16,802 nt of DNA from CAYZNE01 sp964461035. GTDB taxonomy: Archaea > Nanobdellota > Nanobdellia > Woesearchaeales > CAYZNE01. The notes under the pieces were generated by a model, which had not been told where the DNA came from, did not search any database, and worked only from the letters and a program-made list of their open reading frames with translations. Positions 7,911 to 14,648 of this stretch are shown piece by piece (within the stretch, counting starts at the first letter, position 1; each line of letters starts with the position of its first letter). The DNA lies in assembly GCA_964461035.1 (NCBI GenBank), contig CAYWRI010000026.1, forward strand, positions 1 through 16,802, read 5' to 3'. Position numbers and translations under genes: made by a program.

Positions 7911-9491
7911 TTATTTATTCTTTGTTGAAAAATCTGTTTTTATTTCATCAATGGATTTTGGAATCCAACGATTATTAATTTCTTTCATTCCAAATTCATT
8001 TTGCATTTTTTTTCTTAAAGAAATAGCCATGCTTCCCGCAATTTTATTAAATTGTTCAGGATATTCAGGATGATCTAAATCAAGACCTGAAGCCATAAGA
8101 CTTTCTATTAAGGTTTTACCCGCTAAAAATCGATCATATTTATCAACAGCAAATATGACTGGTTTTTCTATCATTCCAAGAACTTCCCAAGTTACCTGTT
8201 CTAGCTGTGAATATTTTCCCACATCTCTATCTTGTAATGAATGTCGCATCGGAAGATTTTCAATTATATTATCTATTTCACTTAACAAATAAGTTAAATC
8301 AAATAATCCTATTGCAGTATTAAATAGTATTGTTTTTCCTTCTGATTCTGCTTTCTGAACTTGTTCATTACTAATTGCTACACCTATATCGGCACAATTT
8401 AATTTTCCATTTTGATCAACAATAGCAATTCCACCCTTAGTATCAACATTTGTTTTTGTGCTAAATTCAAATCCTGCATGTTTACCTGTTAATGCAAGAT
8501 ATGCAACTGCACCATCATTAACTGTGTTTGCAAGATTATCAACATTTGTTAAGTATGCAAATCTCTTGCCTTCAGCTTGTAATTTTGCATATATATCTTT
8601 TAATACTTCAAAGTTATGCCCATGACCTCCAGGCATAGCAATTAAAGAATTATCTTGATTATCCGCATTAGTAAATACTTCATAGGGTTTACCTTGATGT
8701 GTTAATGCAGCCATTAAAGGTTGTGATGCACTATAAACCTTAGTAATATTATGACCTGTAACATCAATTAAATCTTTTAAAAGAGAATCTGTTTCATATT
8801 CAGTAAGTGCTTGACTAATTTCTTCTGAATTAAGAACTGAATCCATTTGAAAAACCTGGTAAGGATTTTTAACTTCTGATTTATTATGAATGATCATGTA
8901 TTGAAATGTTTTTATTAATAATGCTCTTAATTTTAATTTAAAAAATGGTTCACCAAAACTTCCATCTTTATTTATGTAAGCAGGAGTTAAACCTTTTGGC
9001 TTTGATTTAGCAAAAGATGATATCTTAGAAAAATATTTTTCATAAATATCATATAATTTTCCAAAAGCATTTTTATTCTTTTTTTTGTCAATATAGGAAC
9101 TTGCTGATCCACCATTTAAAATACCATAAGATATTACTGGAGCAAGTGCAATTCCCAATCTTTTAAGTTGATTAAAACTCAATATCAATTTATTTTCTTT
9201 ACACTCACCAAAGTTATTAAGGTCAATTCCTAAGTTTAATTCATCAATTCTTTTTTTAGCTAATTCATAATCAAATATGTAATTACCATTACAATCTATT
9301 TTTACAACTTTTTCACCATCTATTGCAGGAATTTCTTTAGCTTTTAGAAGTTCGATATTATCATATTTTCCAGAATTTAATTCATTTAATCGTTTTGCTG
9401 TAAATTCTGGACTTATATTTAAAGAATTCATAGAGTTCAAGATATCTGCAGAAAAAATATCATTATTAAATTTAGGATTTTCAAAAGCCAT
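7911..9491 (-). CDS. UDPGP-family sugar-phosphate uridylyltransferase-like protein
   Basis: A 526-residue protein resembling the UDP-glucose/UDP-GlcNAc pyrophosphorylase family, which joins UTP and a sugar-1-phosphate into a UDP-sugar for glycan synthesis. Supporting motifs: LNGGSASSY (about 125-133) in place of the LNGGLGT-type nucleotide loop, a following Lys/Asn-rich stretch, PGGHGHNFEVLKDIY (about 287-301) like the PPGNGG/PPGGHG uridine loop, and YLTNVDNLANT (about 313-323) matching the strongly conserved V-DN motif. I use ATG at 9491-9489 rather than an upstream TTG at 9536, because the TATA box at 9552-9560 predicts transcription from about 9530, downstream of that TTG. It is first in an operon with the NIP7-like and trmI genes. 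The loop differs enough from textbook members that substrate cannot be named. Confidence 0.7.
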   Translation of the reverse strand: MAFENPKFNNDIFSADILNSMNSLNISPEFTAKRLNELNSGKYDNIELLKAKEIPAIDGEKVVKIDCNGNYIFDYELAKKRIDELNLGIDLNNFGECKENKLILSFNQLKRLGIALAPVISYGILNGGSASSYIDKKKNKNAFGKLYDIYEKYFSKISSFAKSKPKGLTPAYINKDGSFGEPFFKLKLRALLIKTFQYMIIHNKSEVKNPYQVFQMDSVLNSEEISQALTEYETDSLLKDLIDVTGHNITKVYSASQPLMAALTHQGKPYEVFTNADNQDNSLIAMPGGHGHNFEVLKDIYAKLQAEGKRFAYLTNVDNLANTVNDGAVAYLALTGKHAGFEFSTKTNVDTKGGIAIVDQNGKLNCADIGVAISNEQVQKAESEGKTILFNTAIGLFDLTYLLSEIDNIIENLPMRHSLQDRDVGKYSQLEQVTWEVLGMIEKPVIFAVDKYDRFLAGKTLIESLMASGLDLDHPEYPEQFNKIAGSMAISLRKKMQNEFGMKEINNRWIPKSIDEIKTDFSTKNK

Positions 9492-9551
9492 TTTCAACAC
9501 TTCTTGTTTTATAAGCGTAAATTTGTTTAAATTCAATGTGAATTTAGTTTA

Positions 9552-9560
9552 TTTATATAA
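9552..9560 (-). promoter_or_regulatory. TATA box of the UDPGP-like operon
   Basis: TTATATAAA on the minus strand, about 65 bases upstream of the chosen ATG. Predicted transcription start near 9530 leaves a leader of about 40 bases and excludes the longer TTG start. Confidence 0.55.
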
Positions 9561-9586
9561 CTTGAAAGTCTACTTCATTTAAATAA

Positions 9587-10792
9587 TTAATGAATAATCA
9601 AGTTTTTATTTATTTCTTTTACATATTTATTTAAATCTTGCTTTATTAGTTCAAGACTTATATCTGACAATTTTATATCAATTTGAGCTATTTCATCTTT
9701 TAAAATATCGGACTTTTCCCTCCATAACATATATGCATCTTCCTGTTCTTTGTACTTAAGATATAATAAATTATCATGCAATTCAATGTTTGATTTTTTT
9801 AAAATTTCATAACTTTCAATTATATCATTAACAAAAGGGATCATACTATCAATTACTTGTTGTAAATCATCTTTATTCATAGTACTAACTTCACTATCAA
9901 ATTTGTAAAGTCCATCTAAAGATTCACGAATTGTTGTTAAAAGCCTTCTTATGTTAATTGTGATTGTTGATTTAAATTGTTTTTTATGAGTTAACAAAAT
10001 ATTTTGAATTTTTATTTTAAATTCTGAAAAATTAACATCAGGTAATAACTCGATTAGGTATGATAATTTCAAAACAACCTGAGTTGAATCCTGTTCAATC
10101 ATTCGGTTTAGTTTTTCTTTTTTATCAATAATTTCTTTAAGTTTTTCTGCACCTCTTTTACATTTTAAAGCGGAAATTCTTGCTTCAGTTTTGTCTTTCA
10201 TTATATTTATTTCTGTAAGTTGAGAAACAAAATCTGTTTTTTCAGACTTAAATTTATCAATTAGTTCTTGTGTTTCATAGTATTTTTTTTGCAATGTATT
10301 TATTTTATCATATGTTTTTATACCTATTTGTTCTAAAAACTTGTTCAGGAGAACTATTGCATTATCTAATGATGAAAGCTTTAATTTTATTCGCGATACA
10401 AGATTTGGTACTATTTCTTCTAATTGATTGAGAATTGTTGAAAATTTATTATCTATTTCTTCAGTCGTACGAGTCATGTTTTCAATAAAAGAAGTTAATG
10501 CAAAAACAGAATCTGGAAAATAAAATTCTGATGTAAATATATTTATTTCTTTACAAACTTTGGCAGATAATTTTTTCAAGTAATCTTGTTCTGGAGGTAT
10601 TTTACTTTGATATTCTCGACTAGATAATAGGTCAATATATTTGTGAAGTTTTGAGATTTCATAATTAAAATTATCTTTAATAGTCTTTAATCTAGTTTTA
10701 TCAGTAGATTCTTCAAATAATGCATCTAAATAATTTATTATTTGGTCTATTTCAATAACTTCAGGAATATTTTTTATTCTTTTCTTAAACAT
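9587..10792 (-). CDS. unrecognised coiled-coil protein
   Basis: A 401-residue protein that I do not recognise. It is almost entirely helical by composition, rich in Lys, Glu, Ile and Leu, with long heptad-like stretches (roughly residues 155-250 and 315-395) and no signal peptide or membrane helix. There is no nucleotide-binding P-loop, so it is not an SMC or Rad50 type ATPase. A single Cys sits in the middle (ALKCKRG). It is a single-gene unit, with its own TATA-like element upstream and the UDPGP operon promoter just after its end. The start is taken as ATG at 10792-10790; an upstream TTG (10813) lies almost on the predicted transcription start. A structural or scaffolding role would be a guess. 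Confidence 0.75.
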   Translation of the reverse strand: MFKKRIKNIPEVIEIDQIINYLDALFEESTDKTRLKTIKDNFNYEISKLHKYIDLLSSREYQSKIPPEQDYLKKLSAKVCKEINIFTSEFYFPDSVFALTSFIENMTRTTEEIDNKFSTILNQLEEIVPNLVSRIKLKLSSLDNAIVLLNKFLEQIGIKTYDKINTLQKKYYETQELIDKFKSEKTDFVSQLTEINIMKDKTEARISALKCKRGAEKLKEIIDKKEKLNRMIEQDSTQVVLKLSYLIELLPDVNFSEFKIKIQNILLTHKKQFKSTITINIRRLLTTIRESLDGLYKFDSEVSTMNKDDLQQVIDSMIPFVNDIIESYEILKKSNIELHDNLLYLKYKEQEDAYMLWREKSDILKDEIAQIDIKLSDISLELIKQDLNKYVKEINKNLIIH

Positions 10793-10826
10793 TGTTAAAA
10801 CCCTTAGGAACAATAAATAAAATGCT

Positions 10827-10839
10827 TTTAAATATATTT
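10827..10839 (-). promoter_or_regulatory. TATA box of the coiled-coil gene
   Basis: TAAATATATTTAAAAG-like sequence on the minus strand, about 40 bases before the ATG at 10792. The plus-strand core TTTAAATATATTTAA is nearly palindromic. Predicted start of transcription is near 10808, leaving a short leader of about 16 bases. Confidence 0.5.
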
Positions 10840-10902
10840 AAGCATCTAAAAGCAACCATATAATACCATAATACATCTCAACTATAAAAACCTTGCGATA
10901 GC

Positions 10903-10910
10903 TTTATAAA
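10903..10910 (+). promoter_or_regulatory. TATA box for RNase P component 4, leaderless
   Basis: TTTATAAA centred about 27 bases before the ATG at 10934, with no Shine-Dalgarno sequence between. This spacing predicts transcription starting at or within two bases of the start codon, that is, a leaderless mRNA. Confidence 0.6.
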
Positions 10911-10933
10911 ATTGTAAATTATTAGCTATTATT

Positions 10934-11284
10934 ATGGCTAAATTTTCTAAAAGAAAAGTATCAACATATAAGCGAAATAAACAGAAAATTGATAATATTG
11001 CTAAAGAAAGAATAAATCAATTATTTCAAGAAGCTGAAAAGAATTTTCAAGAACATCCTGAAAGAAGTCATAGATATGCTGAATTAGCCAGTAAAATCTG
11101 GTTAAAATATAAGATTCAACTATCGCCTGAAATTAAAAGAAGACTTTGTAGAAAATGTAGAAAATTCATGGTTCCTGGAAAAACTTGCAAAGTCAGAATA
11201 CATCAGTCCAGAATTATATATACTTGTACCCTTTGTGGAAATATACGAAGATTTCCAATAAATCAAAAAAATAAGACAAGGTGA
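10934..11284 (+). CDS. rnp4: ribonuclease P protein component 4 (Rpp21/Rpr2 family)
   Basis: A 116-residue archaeal RNase P subunit, part of the ribonucleoprotein that cuts 5' leaders from pre-tRNAs; together with the Rpp29 homologue it aids folding of the specificity domain. The N-terminal half is a basic helical region with RSHRYAELASKIWLKY (44-59), the family signature, followed by the zinc ribbon: Cys72 and Cys75 (LCRKC), the conserved FMVPGKTCKVRI (78-89), then Cys98 and Cys101 (CTLCG) and the RRFP end. All four zinc ligands are present and length is normal. It starts a three-gene plus-strand unit with a small membrane protein and an acidic protein. The stop TGA is part of the AGGTGAT ribosome binding site of the next gene. 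Confidence 0.93.
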   Translation: MAKFSKRKVSTYKRNKQKIDNIAKERINQLFQEAEKNFQEHPERSHRYAELASKIWLKYKIQLSPEIKRRLCRKCRKFMVPGKTCKVRIHQSRIIYTCTLCGNIRRFPINQKNKTR

Positions 11285-11290
11285 TAAAAA

Positions 11291-11554
11291 ATGCGAGAAA
11301 TTAAAAAAATAGATCCAATAAGCTTTGCAAATATTGAAGCTATAATTATGGCAATAGTTGGGTTTGTAGTAGGCTTACTTTATTCTGCAGGCTTAACAAT
11401 GAGTGGTAATATGCTAATGATAAATCCTGCAATAGCAATAATTGGCCTGCCAATACTTTACGCAATAACTGGATGGATTTCAACAGCAATATTCTGTGTG
11501 ATTTACAATTTGTTAGCAAGTGGTATTGGTGGAGTAAAAATAGAATTAAAATAA
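11291..11554 (+). CDS. small two-helix membrane protein, DUF3566-like
   Basis: An 87-residue membrane protein with a short charged start (MREIKKIDP), a hydrophobic segment at about 15-35, a second at about 45-77 with several glycines, and the ending YNLLASGIGGVKIELK. The last part resembles the end of DUF3566-type proteins (Tyr-Asn, Gly-Gly, then a beta-like tail); I offer that family only as a likeness. Function unknown. AGGTGAT at 11279-11285 is a strong ribosome binding site whose TGA is the stop of the RNase P gene, so translation of the two is probably coupled. No catalytic motif is visible. It is followed 16 bases later by a small acidic protein. Confidence 0.8.
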   Translation: MREIKKIDPISFANIEAIIMAIVGFVVGLLYSAGLTMSGNMLMINPAIAIIGLPILYAITGWISTAIFCVIYNLLASGIGGVKIELK

Positions 11555-11570
11555 ATATGAGGTATAAATT

Positions 11571-11789
11571 ATGGCAAAAATAAGTTTTGGTGAAATAACA
11601 CTTGAAGATTCAAATTTGAATATTGACCAATTAATAGAAAAATATAAAACTTTATTTGAAAACGACGAGTTTAAATATCCTTTGATTAATACTTTTGAAG
11701 AGGAAGAAGATGACCTGGATGTAATTCCTGAAGAAGATGAACCAGAAGTTTCTGTAAATCCTTCACCTTCACCTGAATTAACTCAGTAG
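11571..11789 (+). CDS. small acidic protein of unknown function
   Basis: A 72-residue protein that I do not recognise. Residues 1-40 look foldable (MAKISFGEITLEDSNLNIDQ, then a helix with LIEKYKTLF); about 43-61 is strongly acidic (EEEEDD and EEDEPE), and the end is a Pro/Ser-rich tail (NPSPSPELTQ) that is probably disordered. GAGGT at 11559-11563, seven bases before ATG, supports translation. It is last in the RNase P-membrane protein unit and is followed at once by an oligo-T terminator. The acidic tail could mediate contact with a basic partner such as RNA-binding proteins, but that is a guess. Confidence 0.7.
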   Translation: MAKISFGEITLEDSNLNIDQLIEKYKTLFENDEFKYPLINTFEEEEDDLDVIPEEDEPEVSVNPSPSPELTQ

Positions 11790-11800
11790 AAATTTAATTA

Positions 11801-11815
11801 TTTTTTATTTTTTTT
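11801..11815 (+). terminator. oligo-T terminator after the RNase P unit
   Basis: T6-A-T8 begins 12 bases after the stop codon of the acidic protein gene. Such T runs terminate archaeal transcription directly; no stable hairpin precedes it. Confidence 0.6.
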
Positions 11816-11844
11816 GTTATTCATAATATTAGTTGGTAATTAAT

Positions 11845-12369
11845 ATGGATACAACAAAGTGTATAAAAACACGAAGATCTAGAAGATTATTTTTAGACAA
11901 AGATATTCCTGAAAATAAAGTTATTCAAATTCTCGAAGCAGGAATTAATGCACCTTCATCTGTAGATTGTCAACCTTGGCATTTTATAATAGTCAAAAAT
12001 AAGATTAAGCTTGAAAAATTAGCAAAATTAAAAATAAAGGATGGACATAAACACATTTTAACTGCACCTTTATCAATAATAGTTTGTGTTGATATTAAAA
12101 AATCTCCAAGCAGATATCTTGAAGATGGAGTTACTGCAACACAAAATATGCTTTTGATGATTAATGAATTAAGTCTTGGATCTGTTTATTTATCTGCAAG
12201 TAAAATCTCAAAAAAGAAACTTGCTCAAGAAATTAGAAACATACTATCTATTCCTGAAACTATTATGCCAATTACCATTTTACCTGTGGGATATTTTGAT
12301 TCTTCTGAACAACTTGACAATAAAGAACTAGTTAATTTAAAATCTATAACACACTATAATCAATGGTAA
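11845..12369 (+). CDS. nitroreductase-family flavoprotein
   Basis: A 174-residue protein of the nitroreductase (FMN-dependent NAD(P)H oxidoreductase) family. FMN-phosphate binding is indicated by TRRSRRLF (9-16) and by the conserved NAPSSVDCQPWHFIIVK stretch; LEDGVTATQNMLLMINELSLG is the dimer-interface helix with its usual Gly-Ser-Val-Tyr continuation, and LPVGYFD is the family C-terminal motif. Members reduce quinones, nitro compounds or flavins; substrate cannot be told. Length is at the short end for the family (about 170-220). The ATG at 11845 is chosen because GGTAAT a few bases upstream resembles a ribosome binding site and the MDTTKCIKTRRS start matches the family; a TTG four codons earlier is less likely. 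Single-gene unit. Confidence 0.88.
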   Translation: MDTTKCIKTRRSRRLFLDKDIPENKVIQILEAGINAPSSVDCQPWHFIIVKNKIKLEKLAKLKIKDGHKHILTAPLSIIVCVDIKKSPSRYLEDGVTATQNMLLMINELSLGSVYLSASKISKKKLAQEIRNILSIPETIMPITILPVGYFDSSEQLDNKELVNLKSITHYNQW

Positions 12370-12488
12370 AACAGACTAAGAAAATGAGCATTAAAATTAT
12401 TAAAAAAAAATGGAATTATTAGAAAGATTTCTAAATCATATTCTGTCTTAAATTCAATCATAAATCAATGTTAAAAGGTAAATAGGTT

Positions 12489-13103
12489 CTAGCTTTTAAA
12501 ATATATTAAATTTGAATTTCTATTAGTTGGACTTAAATGAACATAACTCCTGAGTACTTGAGTTGATTCTTGAAGATTTGGATTTAGTGTTTTTGATTTA
12601 TAATTTACTTGAATTATACTTGAAACGTCTCTTCCCATGGCTTCTGCAATAGGTTTTGCCATTTCAAAAACTTTTTCTTTTAGTATATCAAATTGTTCTT
12701 CGGAAACTTCATCTTTAATACAAACATTTAAATCAATATTTGAAGTATAATGCGCTGGTTCACCAACTGAAATTAATGAACCATATAAAAAAATATATTC
12801 AACATTTCCAATTAAATCTGTATCTTGTTTAACTTTATTAACTAAAAAAGGTACCACAATATCCTTATAAAGCATATGTGCTATATTCCTACCTTCTGAA
12901 TTTTCATCAATTGCTCTCTTCTGACGGCCATATTTTTCATAATCAATTTCTTTCCATTTTGAATTCAATGAAAGCACAGCTTTGGATTCTAAAAGCGCTT
13001 CTTCAATATCAGAATCAATATTTTCATGGTTGAAGAGGTATGTTTCAATAGATGATTTGATATTTTCCTTTTTCTGTTTTTGAGCAAAATAATCTGGATT
13101 CAT
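12489..13103 (-). CDS. nucleotidyltransferase-like protein, degenerate active site
   Basis: A 204-residue protein. The middle YIFLYGSLIS (103-112) followed by TSNIDLNVCI (120-129) resembles the minimal nucleotidyltransferase (pol beta superfamily) motif, Gly-Ser then Asp-x-Asp. The first acidic position is Asn122 and only Asp124 is kept; the third position, expected in the strand SSIIQVNY, also shows Asn. So it may be inactive or act differently. A helical N-terminal extension of about 100 residues precedes the motif. The gene stands alone and appears leaderless: ATTTAAAT at 13127-13134 lies about 27 bases before the ATG, with no ribosome binding site. The coding call is sound; the family call is tentative. 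Confidence 0.65.
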   Translation of the reverse strand: MNPDYFAQKQKKENIKSSIETYLFNHENIDSDIEEALLESKAVLSLNSKWKEIDYEKYGRQKRAIDENSEGRNIAHMLYKDIVVPFLVNKVKQDTDLIGNVEYIFLYGSLISVGEPAHYTSNIDLNVCIKDEVSEEQFDILKEKVFEMAKPIAEAMGRDVSSIIQVNYKSKTLNPNLQESTQVLRSYVHLSPTNRNSNLIYFKS

Positions 13104-13126
13104 TGTATGAGCGGATCACACACACT

Positions 13127-13134
13127 ATTTAAAT
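13127..13134 (-). promoter_or_regulatory. TATA-like box of the nucleotidyltransferase-like gene
   Basis: The palindrome ATTTAAAT (read as TTTAAATAG on the minus strand) is centred about 27 bases before the ATG at 13103, predicting a leaderless transcript. Being symmetrical it could also serve the plus strand, but it then lies too close to the cupin-like frame to place its TTG on the transcript. Confidence 0.45.
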
Positions 13135-13143
13135 GTTTCGTTT

Positions 13144-13422
13144 TTGTTACTACTATTTAATAACTGGTCCGATAGTGATAAATTAAGTGTTGCAATAAGC
13201 AAAGCGAAATCTTATAATGAAACGACAAAAACTACCCGTGATAGAGCATATTACGTTCTTAAACGAAAATTAATTATCAATGATGAATTAATAGCTAAAA
13301 AAGGAGATGTTATTTTTATTTCATCGAATACAGAATATAATTTCAAAGGAAGTTTTAAAACAGTGTTAATTAATTCTCCACCTTTTAAAAAGAGTAATGA
13401 ATCAATAATAAAATCAATTTAG
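13144..13422 (+). CDS. cupin-like small protein, start uncertain, possible remnant
   Basis: A 92-codon frame that reads like a cupin barrel core: SVAISKAKSYNE, then AYYVLKRKLIIND (about 35-47), LIAKKGDVIFISSNTEYNF (about 49-67, the second cupin motif with Gly-Asp) and FKTVLINSPPF. The first motif lacks the usual Gly after YVL (Arg instead) and no metal-binding histidines are present, so enzyme activity is doubtful. The only start candidate is TTG at 13144, with no ribosome binding site; the frame is open upstream to 13111 but has no ATG, and the likely TATA box is too near. A stop-free frame with family-like spacing argues that it is or recently was coding. Either a non-canonical start or a 5'-truncated pseudogene. 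Confidence 0.5.
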   Translation: MLLLFNNWSDSDKLSVAISKAKSYNETTKTTRDRAYYVLKRKLIINDELIAKKGDVIFISSNTEYNFKGSFKTVLINSPPFKKSNESIIKSI

Positions 13423-13434
13423 AAATAATTTTAA

Positions 13435-13794
13435 TCAGAATTCATCCAAATCTGATAGATTGTCAAGATAACCTCTTTTCTTCAACCAATTAACTTGAAT
13501 AGGTTTGTACTTGAATATGATATCGCCTTTTCCATCACCGCCAAATTCCCATGGTTCTACTAGAATTGTATCTCCTTCACGAACCCATAAATGTCTTTTT
13601 AATCTTCCTGGAATTCTACAAACTCTTGTTTTTCCATCAAGACATCTTACTCTTGCTCTACTTCCACCAAGTCTTTGTTCAAGAATTCCCAATGTTTCAG
13701 TTTCCCTTGGAATTCTAACTCTAACTAATTCTTCTGAAGTGGTTGTAGCACTTTTATTATGTTTCTTGGGTTTAGGCCTAAATACCATTAACAT
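13435..13794 (-). CDS. eif1A: translation initiation factor aIF1A
   Basis: A 119-residue archaeal IF1A, an OB-fold (S1-like) factor that binds the A site of the small ribosomal subunit during initiation. Sequence order fits: a basic, flexible N-terminus (FRPKPKKHNK), then RVRIPRETETLGILEQRLGG, ARVRCLDGKTRVCRIPGRLK with the RNA-binding basic face, HLWVREGDTILVEPW and the end IIFKYKPIQVNWLKKRGYL, followed by a short acidic tail (DNLSDLDEF). Length is normal. ATG at 13794 is chosen because the TATA box at 13811-13820 puts the transcription start on it; an ATG two codons in is possible. Higher GC than its neighbours reflects the conserved Arg/Gly-rich sequence. Confidence 0.95.
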   Translation of the reverse strand: MLMVFRPKPKKHNKSATTTSEELVRVRIPRETETLGILEQRLGGSRARVRCLDGKTRVCRIPGRLKRHLWVREGDTILVEPWEFGGDGKGDIIFKYKPIQVNWLKKRGYLDNLSDLDEF

Positions 13795-13810
13795 TACAAA
13801 ATAAGACTTG

Positions 13811-13820
13811 CTTTAAAAAT
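13811..13820 (-). promoter_or_regulatory. TATA box of aIF1A, leaderless
   Basis: ATTTTTAAAG on the minus strand is centred about 22-25 bases upstream of the ATG at 13794 and no ribosome binding site lies between, indicating a leaderless mRNA. Confidence 0.5.
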
Positions 13821-13878
13821 GTTTGGTTGATAAGAATGTAGTCACAATAATAAAAAATACGGCCTTGAAGTAAAATAA

Positions 13879-13918
13879 GTGAAGTGCATTTTATGTGTAA
13901 ACACAAAATGCACTTCAC
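13879..13918. repeat. strong 40-base hairpin between aIF1A and pilin operon
   Basis: GTGAAGTGCATTTT (13879-13892) pairs perfectly with AAAATGCACTTCAC (13905-13918); GTG (13895-13897) and CAC (13902-13904) extend the stem past a two-base bulge, leaving the loop TAAA. This is by far the most stable structure I found in the window. On the minus strand it is followed by TTATTTTA, so it could end a minus-strand transcript coming from the pilin genes. A protein-binding site or the remnant of a mobile inverted-repeat element is also possible; I see no clear target duplication. Confidence 0.75.
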
Positions 13919-14228
13919 GATTAAAACGGGGTCATATAATAACCAACAAGTCTTTACAGCATAATAAACCAATATAATTTAGACCAATTTAGTTAATAAA
14001 CATTTAATAGTAATATATTAAGTTACAATTACATCAAATTATTTCTGAATAAGATATATCCAAAAAGGAGTAAAAGGTATACTACATTTCACTAAATTTA
14101 TATATTATTCAAAAGTGCTATTGCCCCAGAATACAACTCCCAACAACGAACTTCAAGTTTTAATTTAATCAGTTCGCCTTAAGGTAGTAAATACTCCTCT
14201 TTTAAGACACACCCTCTAAATAGTTAAG
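13919..14228. other. gene-free stretch with higher-GC patch, possible small RNA
   Basis: No protein-coding frame with a family resemblance and no tRNA is visible. Bases 13921-14110 are about 22% GC, whereas 14111-14220 reach about 36% by my count. A TATA-like TTTATATA at 14097-14104 would place a plus-strand start near 14126, just at the edge of that patch, and TCCTCTTTT near 14195-14203 could stop it. AGGAGTA (14066-14072) and TACTCCT (14192-14198) are complementary. A small non-coding RNA is possible but is inference only. Confidence 0.35.
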
Positions 14229-14648
14229 TTAATAAAAGAATCCATAGACTATTTCAGAATTATTTAGAAATTTACTAATTGTGTTTTTTCCTCTTGTTAA
14301 ATTACTATCAGTTGAAAAGTTTCTTGGAAAGAAAAAGACATATTCCCTATTCCTATAATCAATAACTAATTCAATACCCTCAAAGATATTTATCTCATAT
14401 GATTTGCCGTCCAATGTTGGCGGTAAAGAAAAATTTCTTGAAAAATTCGTAGGCATTAATTCTGCAATTGTTATTTCATTAAATATTACTTCACTTAATT
14501 CTTCAATAGTATTTTTGTCCCTTGTTTGTTTTGCTTCCGCAATTCTAGATTGAATAAATATGGTGAAGACTGTAAAAAAAATCAAAAGAAATGTGAATAA
14601 AACTACAAACTCAATACTGGATTGAGCTTTTTTACTAAGTTTTTTCAT
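14229..14648 (-). CDS. class III signal peptide (pilin-like) protein
   Basis: A 139-residue protein with an archaeal type IV pilin-like (class III) signal: MKKLSKKAQSSIEF and then a hydrophobic helix to about residue 35. Cleavage by an EppA/FlaK-type prepilin peptidase is expected between Ala8 and Gln9, leaving Gln at +1 and Glu13 at +5, the residues these proteins need for assembly. The remainder, about 100 residues, carries Asn-x-Ser/Thr sequons (NFS, NLT, NNS) that could be glycosylated. ATG at 14648 is chosen over one six codons upstream because it gives the standard short basic leader. The start overlaps the end of the upstream pilin-like gene by 14 bases. No assembly ATPase or platform gene is in the window. 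The exact filament or complex is unknown. Confidence 0.85.
   Translation of the reverse strand: MKKLSKKAQSSIEFVVLFTFLLIFFTVFTIFIQSRIAEAKQTRDKNTIEELSEVIFNEITIAELMPTNFSRNFSLPPTLDGKSYEINIFEGIELVIDYRNREYVFFFPRNFSTDSNLTRGKNTISKFLNNSEIVYGFFY

Noticed and set aside
9492..9536. Longer TTG start for the UDPGP-like protein
   Set aside because: The TATA box at 9552-9560 would start the transcript near 9530, downstream of that TTG, and the ATG at 9491 gives a sensible start.
13505..13804. A 99-codon plus-strand frame
   Set aside because: It lies antisense to aIF1A, whose conserved sequence explains the DNA.
13778..13972. A 64-codon minus-strand frame across the hairpin
   Set aside because: It overlaps the aIF1A start and promoter, includes both arms of the hairpin and has Cys-rich, low-plausibility composition.
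13919..14228. tRNA gene suspected from the GTTCG-like piece at about 14172
   Set aside because: No acceptor, D or anticodon stems could be built around it on either strand.
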